The notes under the pieces were generated by a model that was not told the DNA's origin, did no database searches, and saw nothing but the letters and a program-made list of their open reading frames with translations. Of a stretch of DNA of 64,000 nt, positions 35,598 through 46,519 are shown one piece after another. The translations under genes were made by a program, and so were the position numbers. The DNA is from Isoetes taiwanensis (taxonomy: Eukaryota > Streptophyta > Lycopodiopsida > Isoetales > Isoetaceae), in contig JAJEKV010000217.1 of assembly GCA_021234155.1 (NCBI GenBank), positions 62,001 through 126,000 on the forward strand, given 5' to 3'. Every line of letters begins with the position of its first letter. Position 1 is the stretch's first letter.

Positions 35598-36983
35598 CTA
35601 ACGCCATGAGCTCCTCGAAGTCAGCAGATTCGTCTTCAACTTCTTCATCTTCTTCATCATCTTGGCTTCTTCTAAATTCGGTGAATACTCATTTTCTGAA
35701 GAATCTCCTATCCGACCTTCAAGAACACGTGATGAACTCCTGCTCGAAATTTCCTCTCGATTCCTCATTCTCGATTCCTCGTCAAAGGAATCGGAGGAAT
35801 CGAAGGAATCAGAGGCATTGAGCAAGAACAGGTGGGGCGGAGGAAGCTGGGAGAGGAACACCTCTTCCGGCCGTAATAGAGCCTCTTGGAGGACACCTCC
35901 GACTCTTAGTAGCTGATCTCTTCATGGCGATGGACTAGAGAAATTGGGCGGGAGGATCTAGCGAAGATTAGGGGAGATTGGGGGAGAATGGGCCAATCTA
36001 GGCTGGAATAGATATAGGCTGGATTAGACATGAAAATCGTAGGAATGATTAAGTATTCAGTCCTATCAACCATCATTACATGCCATTATGTGCATATCTC
36101 AAAATTTGAGCCATATCTAATATCTTCCTTTTTAACCTTATACCTAAATATCAATATCTTCCTTTTTAACCTTATTCCTAAATATCAATATCTTCCTTTT
36201 TTAACCTTATTCCTAAACCTATATGATTTGAGTTTAACCTGAAAATGAACACCGGTATAATTGAATTTAACATACTATTTAATACCAAGATGCTACGTCA
36301 CACTATGTCGATAATTGGGATTTAAAAAAAAAAAACACTCAAACCCTCCTCGAGAAAACCACGTAAGTGCCGACCTCACTTGTGTTTAAGTTTAATTTGA
36401 CAACAAGCAACTTCCATCTTGTGTAGATCGCGCGGTAGCGAAATCAAGGTGTGGTATTTTTATGCCCCAATACAATTAAAGCCGTGTGAGCGAGCGTCCG
36501 TATTAACCGTTTTTGAAATTTGCAGCGTGCATATGGAAATCGAAAAGTCCATTCTCCTACAATCCATGCTTTTATACATTAAGCAAATTCAAATTTCGAA
36601 TTGTGGGGGGGAAGCTTTGTATTAGGATGAAGTGAAGATCGGTTAAAGCGCACCCATGGCCTCGAAATGAAAGTCTGATCCGATACAAAGCTTCAACCTA
36701 CACATTCAAATTTTGAAATGTAGAAGGTGGTGGTGGCGACGCTTACCAAGAGACACCGTAATGAGTTGCCGGTATGCTATAATGCAAGTGGCATTTTAGA
36801 AGCGCCACGTGTTGCATCAGTCCGTCTGACAACCAACAGAATTAAATACATATGGCGCCATGAATGTGCAATCCCCCTTATTCCGGAAGAATATTCCAAG
36901 CAAATCTGTAATTATGAGAGTTTGGTATCCTAGGTGGCATGGGAAAAAGGGAGCGGAAATATGACGTGGAATGGCTGATAGGA
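34517..36983 (+). repeat. Direct repeat of about 500 bp: right subterminal region of element A present twice
   Basis: Copies lie at about 34517-35035 and 36497-36990. Shared landmarks in order are AGCGTGCATATGGAAA, CCTACAATCCATGCTTTTAT, ACAAAGCTTCAACCTACACA, AGCGCCACGTGTTGC, GAATATTCCAAGCAAATC and AATGGCTGATAGGAGGCCAT. The inner copy stops inside the terminal repeat after GGCCATTTT and lacks the last 18 bp. They differ by many small indels. Confidence 0.85.
35598..35861 (-). CDS. Small Ser/Glu-rich ORF in element A
   Basis: An 87-residue frame starting MFLSQLPPPHLFLLNASDSF, with runs of Ser, Asp, Glu and Arg and a basic MMKKMKKLK stretch. The opposite strand is also open and Ser-rich, so this may be low-complexity sequence rather than a gene. 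It lies between the two copies of the terminal duplication. Confidence 0.25.
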   Translation of the reverse strand: MFLSQLPPPHLFLLNASDSFDSSDSFDEESRMRNREEISSRSSSRVLEGRIGDSSENEYSPNLEEAKMMKKMKKLKTNLLTSRSSWR

Positions 36984-37010
36984 GGCCATTTTCAGACCCC
37001 AAATCCGCCC
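36984..37010 (-). repeat. Right terminal inverted repeat of element A
   Basis: Exact complement of 23425-23451, followed by the TA duplication (37011-37012) and the last seven codons of the H3 fusion gene with stop TAG at 37033-37035. Confidence 0.93.
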
Positions 37011-37012
37011 TA

Positions 37013-37035
37013 ATGAAGGGGGGGAGCATCCTTAG
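37013..37035 (+). pseudogene. 3' end of the histone H3 fusion gene (beyond element A)
   Basis: When joined to 23424, the frame reads a few more codons (NEGGEHP) and stops. It shows where the H3 gene continued before element A inserted. Confidence 0.8.
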
Positions 37036-37240
37036 CCTATTGTGCTTGGATCCGCATTGTAAATATTTTTTTTTTTGTGTATTTAATAGGAAAAAAAAAA
37101 CTTTTTATCTTGTATTTTTTTTTATCTATTTCGTAATTTAATATGAAAGAATGCTGACGTCAGCCTCAAATAAAAGAACTTTTAAACTTCATTTCACCTG
37201 TTACGTTTGTTCTTCTTCCTCTCTCCTCCTTTCTAGCGCC

Positions 37241-38636
37241 ATGGCAGCCGCTGACCTTATCGCCTGGTACCATGACGGAGAGCAATGGGATCCGCAAGTC
37301 CCTTTCGACCTGCTGCGGCCCTTGCTCTGCCAGTGCCTAGACCTCCTTGCTAACATGCAGAGGCACCCGGATTACGCCGGATTTTTAGACTTCTACATGG
37401 AGGAGATGCTTCCTCTGTGTATCCCTCTTGGGGATCCTCCCCAGCTATATCTGGAGCGGGAGGTAGTCCGACAGATGTTAGGAAGAGACACTCATGCATA
37501 TGATGTCCTGAAGGGAAAGCTCCGATGGGGCAAACACCTGCCCGTTGTGCAGCATCAGGGGCGGCAATACCTTGAGGTTGCCTTTGCCCTAGCCATCCTC
37601 ATGGACCAATATGTCGAGGATGAAACCTTGCCTGTAGAGAAGGGCAACTGCGGAGTCTTCTTAGGGGGGGAAGAGCGAACACATAGGCATGGGCGACTTA
37701 AGCCCATTGGAAGCAATTAGCGGAAGAAGAGCTGCCTCAGCGCCGTGAGCAAGCCGTAGGCTTGTCGAGGCTGGATGCCCTTCGATTATTTATCACCAAG
37801 GGCAAGAATATCTTCTCTTGGATGACATTATCGGACTTATCACATGGTGGCTGGATTTAGGGCAAAGCGTAAAGACCCGTGCTTTATGAGCTTGCGAGTA
37901 TTGTATGGATGATTTCATCGACTTCACTTCTCTTGAGCTACCTTGAGGTGCAGCGGCTGCTCGGTTCCGCTGGGGAGACTATCGAACCCGCCGAGACATT
38001 GCTACGGCTTCGGGACTTCGTGATGCAGGAGCCGGCCTCACAGCCCTCACCACATGCCTTCACGCTATGGGACCTCACGTCCCGAATATCAATATGGTTG
38101 AGGTTCCCTCCGGATCAGATGACGAGGGAGAGGATTTATATCATAATCCTGCACATGTGAAGGAGGAGCAACAAGAACTTAAGGAAGAGGAGGTTTCCAT
38201 GGATTTGGATAAGGAGGTGGCCACATCAGAAACCCCGCAAGGGAAGGTATCGGGCAACCACCTTACCCGTTTCTTTTTGTCAGCCTTTCGACACGGGCAA
38301 GTCCTTTTTATAGGCCGGGATTTGGGGCCGGAGGCTGAAGCTTCATGGTGGGCCCTCCGTGCTCTATCTACACTGGCCGGGCACAAGAAGCTCCCCTACC
38401 GTACATTCACTTATGTACTCGTGCGACGGGATCTTGTCCTGACGGCCTTAGGACAGGATATTGCGCCCTGGATGAGCATGAAGCTCCTCACGGCAGCCCC
38501 ATTGGCCGTTGCCTACCCACCAGAGGTTGCATCTATTGCGGCTGCCACAGTAGACCCCGGGGTGACTCTGCTACGACACCGACCGCCTCCACCACCTCCT
38601 CGGCCTACGGATGAAGAGGGAGGACCTAGCTCTTAA
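37241..38636 (+). pseudogene. 'WY' gene of the chromovirus, frameshifted
   Basis: Second accessory gene of the retrotransposon, downstream of the H3 fusion. ATG at 37241 sits in a strong GCCATGG context. 37241-37720 encodes LIAWYHDGEQWDPQV and PLLCQCLDLLANMQRHPDYA. A frame-broken middle (37720-38070) includes AGETIEPAETLLRLRDFVMQ. 38067-38636 has an acidic stretch (SDDEGEDLYH, EEQQELKEEE), then LTRFFLSAFRHGQVLFIGRD, and ends Pro-rich (RHRPPPPPPRP). The order of blocks matches the WY gene of element A. The family is not recognised. Probably two or three frameshifts separate it from an open gene of about 460 codons. Confidence 0.6.
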
Positions 38637-38900
38637 CTAATTGTACTACGCGTTTTTGTATTGCGTATGGTTGTGGAATTTTGGGTTGGCAAATTCTTTA
38701 GCCACTTTATAATATGATACATCTTTCTTTTCATCGATTGAAATTACTATCTTTATGAATACAATTGAAAATTATTCCTTCTATCATGAGTTTTGCTGGT
38801 TATTCGAGTTGGTCTATAACAAAACTATCCAACCCTCTATATTCATTTCAATTGTCTTGCAGAAGAGACCCTTTGGGAATATGAGGAGAGGATTACAGAC

Positions 38901-39320
38901 ATGATAAGGAGGGATGATCCCGGGCCGCCCGAACAGGACTATGGCCAAAGACATGGAGAATATCCAGAATGGGATGAAGGCTATGAGATGGAACCCCCGC
39001 CACCAGGAGAACCTTATGATCCTGACAAAGGGTTGGAGATAGTTAACATCCTTAGGGACAGAGCTTTCGAGGACCTCAAGCAGACGCTGTGCCGTACCTG
39101 GGACAATTGGAGCATGTCCAGGCACAAGGCTTTCGAGGACGCCAACGACCACCTGTGGCAACTCTTCTATGCTCTGCGAAGGCTTTTCAACCTTCTCATT
39201 GTTAGTCCAACCTGGGAATACCAACCAGTGATTGTCCAAGCCTGGGCACGCTACAAGCTCGTTAGGGCTGTGCGTGAGAGTGTTCGCTATTCAATTTTGT
39301 ACCCCTTTGCGAACCCCTAA
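38901..39320 (+). CDS. Unknown 139-residue ORF of the chromovirus
   Basis: Starts MIRRDDPGPPEQDYGQRHGE, acidic and Pro-rich for 50 residues, then helical: ILRDRAFEDLKQTLCRTWDN and HLWQLFYALRRLFNLLIVSP. It lies between the WY gene and gag in the same orientation, with a 260-bp spacer before it and a T-rich 240-bp spacer after. Its intact frame and position suggest a third accessory protein or a separate piece of gag. No recognised domain. Confidence 0.55.
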   Translation: MIRRDDPGPPEQDYGQRHGEYPEWDEGYEMEPPPPGEPYDPDKGLEIVNILRDRAFEDLKQTLCRTWDNWSMSRHKAFEDANDHLWQLFYALRRLFNLLIVSPTWEYQPVIVQAWARYKLVRAVRESVRYSILYPFANP

Positions 39321-39559
39321 GCTGGATCTTTCTAGTTTCTTTTTTTTTTTTTATGATGTTTGTGAGTTCACTCTAGATTCCAGTTGTATCATGTTATCCT
39401 TGTATAAAACTTCTGTACCAACTTTTGGTGTGAAACTGGAATAGGAAAGTTTTTCCTCTTATAATAATAAATTTCCTTTGTGTTCTCTCTCTACCTCTTT
39501 GTTCGACATAATACAATTTCTAAGAATTTATCTGTTGTAAATATGCTTATACCTTTTTC

Positions 39560-40994
39560 ATGCTCGATTTAGACGGTGCCCGTAACGTCGCTTGGCAGAC
39601 ACCCTCCAACGCCAGTAGGCTGACTCCTGAACAGGAACTGATGTTAATGAAAAGGCAGTTAGGCGAATTACAGGCCTACGTATTGCATGCCAACCCACCG
39701 CAACAAAACCAGGAAGATGGACCGGAGTTACCTCCGCTACCACCGAGTCCACCTGCACAACAGTCATCTCCCCCTGGAGCTAGTCCTATACCTGCACCGA
39801 GGAGGCCTCATGCTAAGCGTCACCGAAGTTCCTCTAAGGATAGTGCCACTTCCTCACGTTCAGCCACTTCGGAATCTTCCGATTCAACGGTATCAGCTGG
39901 TGACCATGCAAGGCGCCGGGATAAGGAGTACCGTAAGACGGTTGATACCGCCATAACTAGCATATGGAAGAATAGGAAATTGGCCCAATTTGATGGAAAA
40001 TCCAGAGGCGGACTGAATGCAGAGTCCTGGTTGGACGAAATGAAGGAGTTCGGGAAGTCTTATGGCATGACGGAAAAGGATACAGGAAAGCAACCTTACA
40101 GGAGCTGCCCGTATTTGGTGGAAGGGCTATGCCAAAGCCAAGCATCTGGACAGGAGCAGATGCAACTTCAGGAAGTTTGCCAAGGCGTTCAAGTCGCATT
40201 ATGTGCCTCGTGCGCACAAATGCCAGCAGATTCAGACCTTCTATAGGTTAGAGCAGAAGGGTATGTCGGTCCGGGCTTACACTGATGAATTTATGCGCTT
40301 GAGACTGTATGTACCTGGTATGAATGAGAAAAGGGCAGTGGAAGGCTATATTGAAGGATTGGCCCCATCAATCAAACACATGGTTAAGGCCATAGACCCG
40401 AAATCAGTTGCAGAGGCGGAGGCTAAAGCATTGAGCCTCGAGGAGGACACCCCAAGGAACCGGTATCAGCGTCCTGCTCCTTACTTGCAGCCACGGCCGT
40501 CCACACCTTATAAACCCCGCTCGCCAAGTCCAGGACCCTCGCAGCAGAACTCTTATGGCCGCCAGGAAAAGAAAGTCACCTTTAGTGCGCCTGATAAGCA
40601 GAATAATGCCAGTAAGGAAGTTCGGAACCTCTTACAGTCTATTCCTAAAGAGGCCCGTGAACAGCTCCGCCGAGATAAGGCTTGCTACAGGTGTATGCGG
40701 CCAGGGCACTTCATGCAGAATTGCCCTTATGTCACGCAGACTGCCCAGCTGGCCATGGCCGACCTCGATTGGGATGACCTCGAATCAACACAACCTGGCG
40801 AAGAGGAGGCTCCTGATTACATTCACGGTGCGTCTCATATCCTTGCGGCTATAGAAACCGGCAACACTGAAAGTCAGCCTGCTGTTATTTCTACCATAGG
40901 CCAAGTAGACAGGAAGCCTTTTGTAATTCTTATGGATACGGGAAGTACACATAATTTTGCTTCTCCTAGGATGGCCCATGTCTTATGTCTATAA
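39560..40994 (+). pseudogene. gag: gag plus start of protease (chromovirus), one frameshift and one stop
   Basis: Structural protein of the retrotransposon. 39560-40246 and 40203-40994 are two halves of one gag separated by a frameshift near 40210. The N-terminal part has a Pro/Ser-rich stretch, then the gag capsid region (SWLDEMKEFGKSYG; after the shift LEQKGMSVRAYTDEFMRLRL). A CCHC zinc knuckle CYRCMRPGHFMQNC is at about 40683. The aspartic protease active site ILMDTGSTHNFAS is at about 40930. An in-frame TAA at 40992-40994 cuts the protease shortly after. Pol continues in the same frame directly after this stop. Confidence 0.85.
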
Positions 40995-40997
40995 ACA

Positions 40998-43900
40998 TTG
41001 AGGTCCCGACCGAGACCTGTCACTCTAGCCAGTGGTAAAGTCAGACATACCCATGGCCGTCGCATCAATCTCAACATGCAACTCCCAGGTGCACCGGTTG
41101 CTTTAGGTGCTGAATTGATGGATTTTGGCAAATATGACCTCATTGTTGGTATGGAATTCCTGACATCCGCAAAAGCGAACATAGACTGCGAGAAGAGAGA
41201 AGTTACCTTCAATGCAGCTAATGGAGCTCACGTAACTGTCAAAGGTCAACCTTTCAACCCTATCCTGCAGTCTATGTCCATCAGGCAGTTAGATAAGGCT
41301 ATACACAAGGAAAAGCTCCTTTGCATCGTTATGATTGCTTCCATCGAGTCAGATGCTAAGCAAAAACAAGTAATCGACGCCCTCCCAGAGGGGATTGCTA
41401 ATCTTCTCCGCAAATTTGGTGATCTTTTTCCGGACGAGATTCAGAAGCTTCCTCCTTTTAGAGGGGTGGAATGTGAAATAGCTTTAGAACCAGGTACCAA
41501 GCCTACCAGCAAGGCCCCGTACCGTATGAGTCCTCCAGAATTGGCAGAACTTAAGAAGCAACTTCAAGAGCTATTAAACCTAGGGTTCATCCGACCTAGT
41601 GTTTCGCCTTTTGGCGCTCCTATTCTCTTCGTTAAGAAAAAAGGGCGGCTCGAGGATGTGTGTATTGATTACCGACAACTCAACAAGCATACCATCAAGA
41701 ATCGATATGCTTTGCCTGCAGATGACCTAATGGATCAGTTGCAAGGGGCTAAGTATTTCTCAAAGATTGATCTACGCTCCGGATACCATCAAATAAGAAT
41801 CAAGGAGGGGGATATCCATAAATCCGCTTTTCGCACGAGGTATGGGCATTATGAATTTACAGTTATGCCTTTTGGATTAACTAATGCCCCCGCAACTTTC
41901 ATGCGATTAATGAATGATGTCTTTCGACAATACTTGGATGACTTTGTTGTTATTTTCTTCGACGACATTCTCATCTATAGTAAGACCCTGGAGGAGCATG
42001 AGAAACATCTGAGTTTGGCCCTACAAAAGTTACGGCGTCATCAGCTCTATGCCAAGTTCTCTAAGTGCAAGTTTGCCACTCCGAAGGTCGATTATCTGGG
42101 CCATATCATTTCAGCAGAGGGAATTGCTACAGACCCCGCGAAGATAGAGGCCGTAAGGGAATGGCCTATTCCGGGGAATGTTTCCGAAGTCCGCAGCTTC
42201 TTGGGATTAGCAGGATATTACCGGATTGTAAAGAATTTTGCGAAGATTGCAGCTCCTCTTACAAATCTCACCAAGCAAGGAAAGGTGAAAGATTGGATGG
42301 AGCACTGGAAGACGAAGGTCCAGCAAAGTTTCCAGCAGCTTAAGGATGCCCTAACATCAGCATCAGTTCTCACGTTACCCGATCCTGATCAGGATAAGCT
42401 AGTGGCAACAGATGCCAACAAAATTGCCACCGGTGGGGTCCTAATGCAGGAGGGGAGAGTTATTGCTTATGACTCAAAGAAAATGAACGAGACAGAGCAA
42501 CGATATCCTACCCATGATCAGGAATTGTTAGCCGTTGTCCGTGCTTTGCGCATATGGAGACACTACCTTCTTGGAAAAAGATTCCAGTTGGATACGGATC
42601 ATCAAAGTCTCCGTTATCTATCCACCCAGCCAAATCTCAATCTCCGTCAAAGAAGATGGATGGAATTCTTGGAGGAGTATGATTTCGAGATTATGTATAG
42701 GCCGGGCAAGCACAATGTGGTTGCGGATGCATTGTCACACCATCCTTTAGTGACCCGAACCCATTGTAATGCTATTTCTACGCTCACTAGTGAGTTTGGG
42801 AAACAGATAGAGCAGACCTTGGTCACGGATCGGGAGTTCTGTGACATTTGGAATAGTTTGGCTAAGGAAGCTCGCACCGATGCAGAGCGCGAGGCTTTTC
42901 GTGCCTATAAGAAAGAGGGCAACTTGTTATATCACAAGGATAAGTTGTGTGTGCCACAGACTTCAGGAGTACGGAAGCTTATTCTTCATGACACACACAA
43001 TAGCCCTATAGCTGGACACGCCGGGTTTATGAAGATCTACTTTAAGATCCGATCCAGCTATTTCTGGCCTTCCATGAAAAAGGACATTGCCAGGTACATT
43101 AAGCAGTGTCAGGTGTGTCAGCAAACTAAAGCAGAACAGTTAAGAATCCCAGGGGAGCTACAACCTCTGGATGTGCCCAACGCCAAATGGGAAGTGATAA
43201 CCATGGATTTCATTGTGGGCCTTCCAAGAACTCTCCGGGGATATGATGCCTTGATGGTTGTGGTCGACAAATTGTCGAAAATGGCTCATTTCTTGCCATG
43301 TCGTACCACGGATACAGCCTTTGATACTGCTCTGCTATTTGCCAAGGAAATCTTCAGATTACACGGAATGCCACGAGTAATTGTGTCAGATAGGGATCCC
43401 AAATTTGTGAGCGCATTCTGGAAAAATTTCTTTACCACCATTCAGACCAAGCTTGCTATGAGCACATCATATCATCCTCAAACAGATGGCCAGACAGAGC
43501 GGACCAATCGCATTATAGAGGATATGCTAAGAAGTTATGTATGGAGCAAGCAATCACAATGGGCTGACTATATTTATCTGGTCGAGTTTGCTTATAACAG
43601 CATGAAGCAGGAATCTTCCAGGATGTCTCCCTTTATGATAAATTATGGTTATCAATGCCTTACCCCAGATACATGGCATAACCCCGTCTCTAAAGTAGAG
43701 GTTTCTCAACAACTCCTCTTAGAGATGCAAGCACTGGTCGAAGAAGTTCGTGGGTATTTATTAGCTGCACGCAGTCGTCAGAAGAGTGTGGCCGACAAAC
43801 ACAGAACACCACGCATTTTCCAGGTGGGCAACTCGGTTTGGCTCAAGATTAAGGTGAAACAAGCCAAGCTTAAGATTGGCAACTGCAAGAAGTTGGCACC

Positions 43901-44345
43901 CAGATGGGCTGGACCGTTCAAAATTACTGAGCGTGTGGGAGAGCAGGCATATCGATTGGATTTGCCACCCCGCTTAAAGATCCACAAGGTTTTCCACGTG
44001 AGTCTTCTGAAACAACATACCCCTGATCCAGAGGAGGTTTTGGATACCCCAACCCTCCTAGAAATGACCGAGGAGCAGTTGGAAATAGTGCCTGAAGCTC
44101 TTCTTGATCGCGCTTATAAGCAGACCAGAAGGACTCAAATGTTGCAATACTTGGTTAAGTGGAAGCACTTACCAGTTGAGGATGCTACCTGGGTGATGAA
44201 GATGGACCTTGAGAAGCACTATCCGGACTTCATGCGGGAATCCCAAGGTCACACCATCAACGACGCTATCAACCCCGCTTCCGGCGGTAAGCTTGAAGGC
44301 TTGATTCGCCGAGAATCATGCAGTAGAGGGGTAGATGCATCATAG
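40998..44345 (+). CDS. pol: Chromovirus pol: protease end, reverse transcriptase, RNase H, integrase, chromodomain
   Basis: About 1,115 open codons, in the frame of the upstream gag-protease half and separated from it only by the TAA at 40992. Domains: rest of protease (DLIVGMEFL, about 41130); RT with [28 protein letters not shown] and the FFDDILIYS catalytic pair (about 41960); RNase H with [11 protein letters not shown] and [20 protein letters not shown]; integrase with zinc-binding His and Cys ([17 protein letters not shown]) and the D-D-E core ([33 protein letters not shown]). The C-terminal chromodomain ([16 protein letters not shown], about 44140) marks it as a chromovirus and could direct integration to methylated H3 chromatin. 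No natural ATG lies right after the stop, so expression needs readthrough, or the stop is a mutation. All catalytic residues are present. Confidence 0.95.
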   Translation: MRSRPRPVTLASGKVRHTHGRRINLNMQLPGAPVALGAELMDFGKYDLIVGMEFLTSAKANIDCEKREVTFNAANGAHVTVKGQPFNPILQSMSIRQLDKAIHKEKLLCIVMIASIESDAKQKQVIDALPEGIANLLRKFGDLFPDEIQKLPPFRGVECEIALEPGTKPTSKAPYRMSPPELAELKKQLQELLNLGFIRPSVSPFGAPILFVKKKGRLEDVCIDYRQLNKHTIKNRYALPADDLMDQLQGAKYFSKIDLRSGYHQIRIKEGDIHKSAFRTRYGHYEFTVMPFGLTNAPATFMRLMNDVFRQYLDDFVVIFFDDILIYSKTLEEHEKHLSLALQKLRRHQLYAKFSKCKFATPKVDYLGHIISAEGIATDPAKIEAVREWPIPGNVSEVRSFLGLAGYYRIVKNFAKIAAPLTNLTKQGKVKDWMEHWKTKVQQSFQQLKDALTSASVLTLPDPDQDKLVATDANKIATGGVLMQEGRVIAYDSKKMNETEQRYPTHDQELLAVVRALRIWRHYLLGKRFQLDTDHQSLRYLSTQPNLNLRQRRWMEFLEEYDFEIMYRPGKHNVVADALSHHPLVTRTHCNAISTLTSEFGKQIEQTLVTDREFCDIWNSLAKEARTDAEREAFRAYKKEGNLLYHKDKLCVPQTSGVRKLILHDTHNSPIAGHAGFMKIYFKIRSSYFWPSMKKDIARYIKQCQVCQQTKAEQLRIPGELQPLDVPNAKWEVITMDFIVGLPRTLRGYDALMVVVDKLSKMAHFLPCRTTDTAFDTALLFAKEIFRLHGMPRVIVSDRDPKFVSAFWKNFFTTIQTKLAMSTSYHPQTDGQTERTNRIIEDMLRSYVWSKQSQWADYIYLVEFAYNSMKQESSRMSPFMINYGYQCLTPDTWHNPVSKVEVSQQLLLEMQALVEEVRGYLLAARSRQKSVADKHRTPRIFQVGNSVWLKIKVKQAKLKIGNCKKLAPRWAGPFKITERVGEQAYRLDLPPRLKIHKVFHVSLLKQHTPDPEEVLDTPTLLEMTEEQLEIVPEALLDRAYKQTRRTQMLQYLVKWKHLPVEDATWVMKMDLEKHYPDFMRESQGHTINDAINPASGGKLEGLIRRESCSRGVDAS

Positions 44346-44935
44346 TTGATAATAGTTACCGATGATGGGATCACTTTCATGTTCCCTAGGACGTGGTGTA
44401 CTGTCAATGTGGACATGACCGCGAACTGCTTGGAAACCATGTAGTTAATAGGCCGCGTTCATCTTGGCTACAATAAGGAACTTGACCATTCCTTATGCCT
44501 CAATGGATTGCGAACCATAGGCATGGTAGTTTTCCTTGTAGATACTTTTTATTTATTTTTTTATATAGGGGGTGGTCCCTTCAACCACAACCTACTTACA
44601 CTATCTACATACTGATGTATTGACATGTGCAGGCCAGTGAGCAGTACGTGACCTGCCCATGCATAGAGGGTTGCTGATGACCCGACTTGTCCACTTTTGT
44701 TTTGTCTACATGTTTTGTTCTTGTGTTACTCTGATGTTGATATTGGACTTCGGTCCTTGAACTTTTTCATTATCATAATCATGTGAAATGCACCTCGGTG
44801 CTTAAACTGTTTTAAACTTTAAAGTTCTAATATATTATCTTCGAAAATAAGGAATTACCTTCCTTCATAATGTGTTTGCTATAATTCTATCTAACCCCAA
44901 TGCTGAGGACAGCATTAATTCTAAGGAGGGGAGAA
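44346..44935 (+). promoter_or_regulatory. 3' untranslated region and polypurine tract of the chromovirus
   Basis: Non-coding stretch ending in the polypurine tract AAGGAGGGGAGAA (44923-44935) just before the 3' LTR. It would prime plus-strand DNA synthesis. Confidence 0.85.
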
Positions 44936-46519
44936 TGTGACGTTCCAAGTATTTATATGGTATACGTATAAATATATTGACACGTTCACCCAGTATAGAT
45001 ATACCACCCATGGGGCATGTTGACCTAGGGGGTTGGCCACAATGGATTTAATTAGCTATGCTAAATTAATTATAAAGGATAATTACCTAAATACTTGCTA
45101 TTAAGACACCTGATGGTGGGAAGGCACCATTTGGCATAACCTGGGTGGCTAGCATGGGGGTTTCTAAACCAAGCCACCAAAGGCAGCGCCACCCCCCCAT
45201 CTCACCCCAATTTCGACCCAACCAGCACAAGGAAGCTGACTAAGCTTTCGAGCCCGGTTCTTTGAACCTCAATAATCGCCAAGACACCCTTTAACCGATT
45301 CTTTGCCACCCCAAGGCGGCACTATGGAAGCACCCTTGACAGCGGCTCTAAGAAAAACACTTGGTCGATGGTAGCTTAACTTGCAAATTGTAGAATAATA
45401 CTTTGGTGTTCTTGTCTGACTAGCTTTGGTTCAGATTAACCCTTCTTTGGTAACTAGGAATATTGTTCAATTATGAATGATGCTCTGTTATGGAATGGTC
45501 GATGTCTCTATGAGTTAGTTCAGTAGTTTCCAGTAAACAAGGGTTAAAAAGAGGGGTAGAGGCCTCTGAGCTCAAGTATAGAATGCTCCTAGTACTTCCT
45601 ATAATACCCTACTAGTCTCGGCTTTGTGCACAAGAACCCAGGGTCATAGATGCTATGGTGCGGCTTAGCACCGACAAAGGGACGGTGGTAAGATGAGGGG
45701 TGGGGTCTTTGCGAGCATACAAGGCTCCCGAGACTCCTACTGATGGGCTGGACGATAGCCGGTCACGTAGAGGGCCGGGTATGGGTCTGACACTCCCTGG
45801 GTGAAGTGGTGTGACCCGTATGGGGCACCATGCACTTTGAGTAGATTTAGGGTGAGTACGTCGGGTACGGATGCGGGGGTCGCTGATGCGGCACGTATTC
45901 TCTAGCTCACCCATGGAACCCTTTGTGATCACGGAAGGGGCGCTTCCCGACCTGCCTCATCGGACCGGTGTCATGAACCCGGAGTAGGCTCAAGGGGTGA
46001 TACCATGAGTGCTGCGTCTCAGGAAGGCTATAAGCGAAGCCATAAGCGTGAATCGACCCATCGCAAAGTGTGCACGGGGAGGGGCGGATGGAGTGGACAA
46101 CCCTAACCGATGTTCTATGCCGATAGCGCCATGCGGGGATTGGCCTGGCTGATTGAGACCCAGCCGTCAGTTGCTCCCCACTAGAGTCTGAGCCGGGGTA
46201 GAACCTGGGCTTTTGGGTGTTCTCCTAGTTTAGATGCATATTCTTTGCTGTTGGTATTTGGATGGATGAGCCACCCTTCGTGGTGGCTATTTGTATATGA
46301 TTTATGCTGTGTGCTAACCCTTGTATTCATGTTTCCGCGACGTAGGCGCCCATCGAAGGCGTGGGCCGAATGACCCCTCCGTGTCCTTCCCCCGAGCGTC
46401 TCTACGTAGACGGCCCGGGTTAGACGGAGGGCCCTACTCATGGCGAGATGGTCGCCATGGGAGGGGAAAGTCCCCGTATGTATACGACCGAGGGTCGTAT
46501 GTATTCAGGGAGCGTCACA
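44936..46519 (+). repeat. 3' LTR
   Basis: 1,584 bp, starts TGTGACG and ends CGTCACA (exact 7-bp inverted termini). It aligns to the 5' LTR but differs by many scattered 1-4-base indels, often in CAC/CCG-rich spots (for example around 45630-45780). It lacks the 230-bp insertion of the 5' LTR. Confidence 0.93.

Larger units (their letters stand above)
23425..37010. mobile_element. Element A: 13.6-kb TIR DNA transposon carrying histone H3-like and other genes
   Basis: Termini are perfect 27-bp inverted repeats beginning GGGCGGATTTGGGG (23425-23451 and 36984-37010), flanked by TA on both sides (23423-23424, 37011-37012). The insertion site lies inside the H3 fusion gene and splits its frame exactly, which defines the borders independently. 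Contents, left to right: two weak ORF clusters, an H3-like pseudogene with a canonical tail start, the WY gene, four related coiled-coil genes with TATA boxes, a putative DDE transposase on the minus strand, a small acidic ORF, and a terminal duplication. Gene spacers hold repeated GCGTCGTGTGATC motifs in inverted pairs. A TA duplication is typical of several DDE superfamilies; I cannot assign one. Confidence 0.88.

Noticed and set aside
31805-36990. Terminal 500-bp direct repeats as LTRs of another retrotransposon
   Set aside because: No primer-binding site, polypurine tract or pol between them, and the outer copy ends in the element A terminal inverted repeat.
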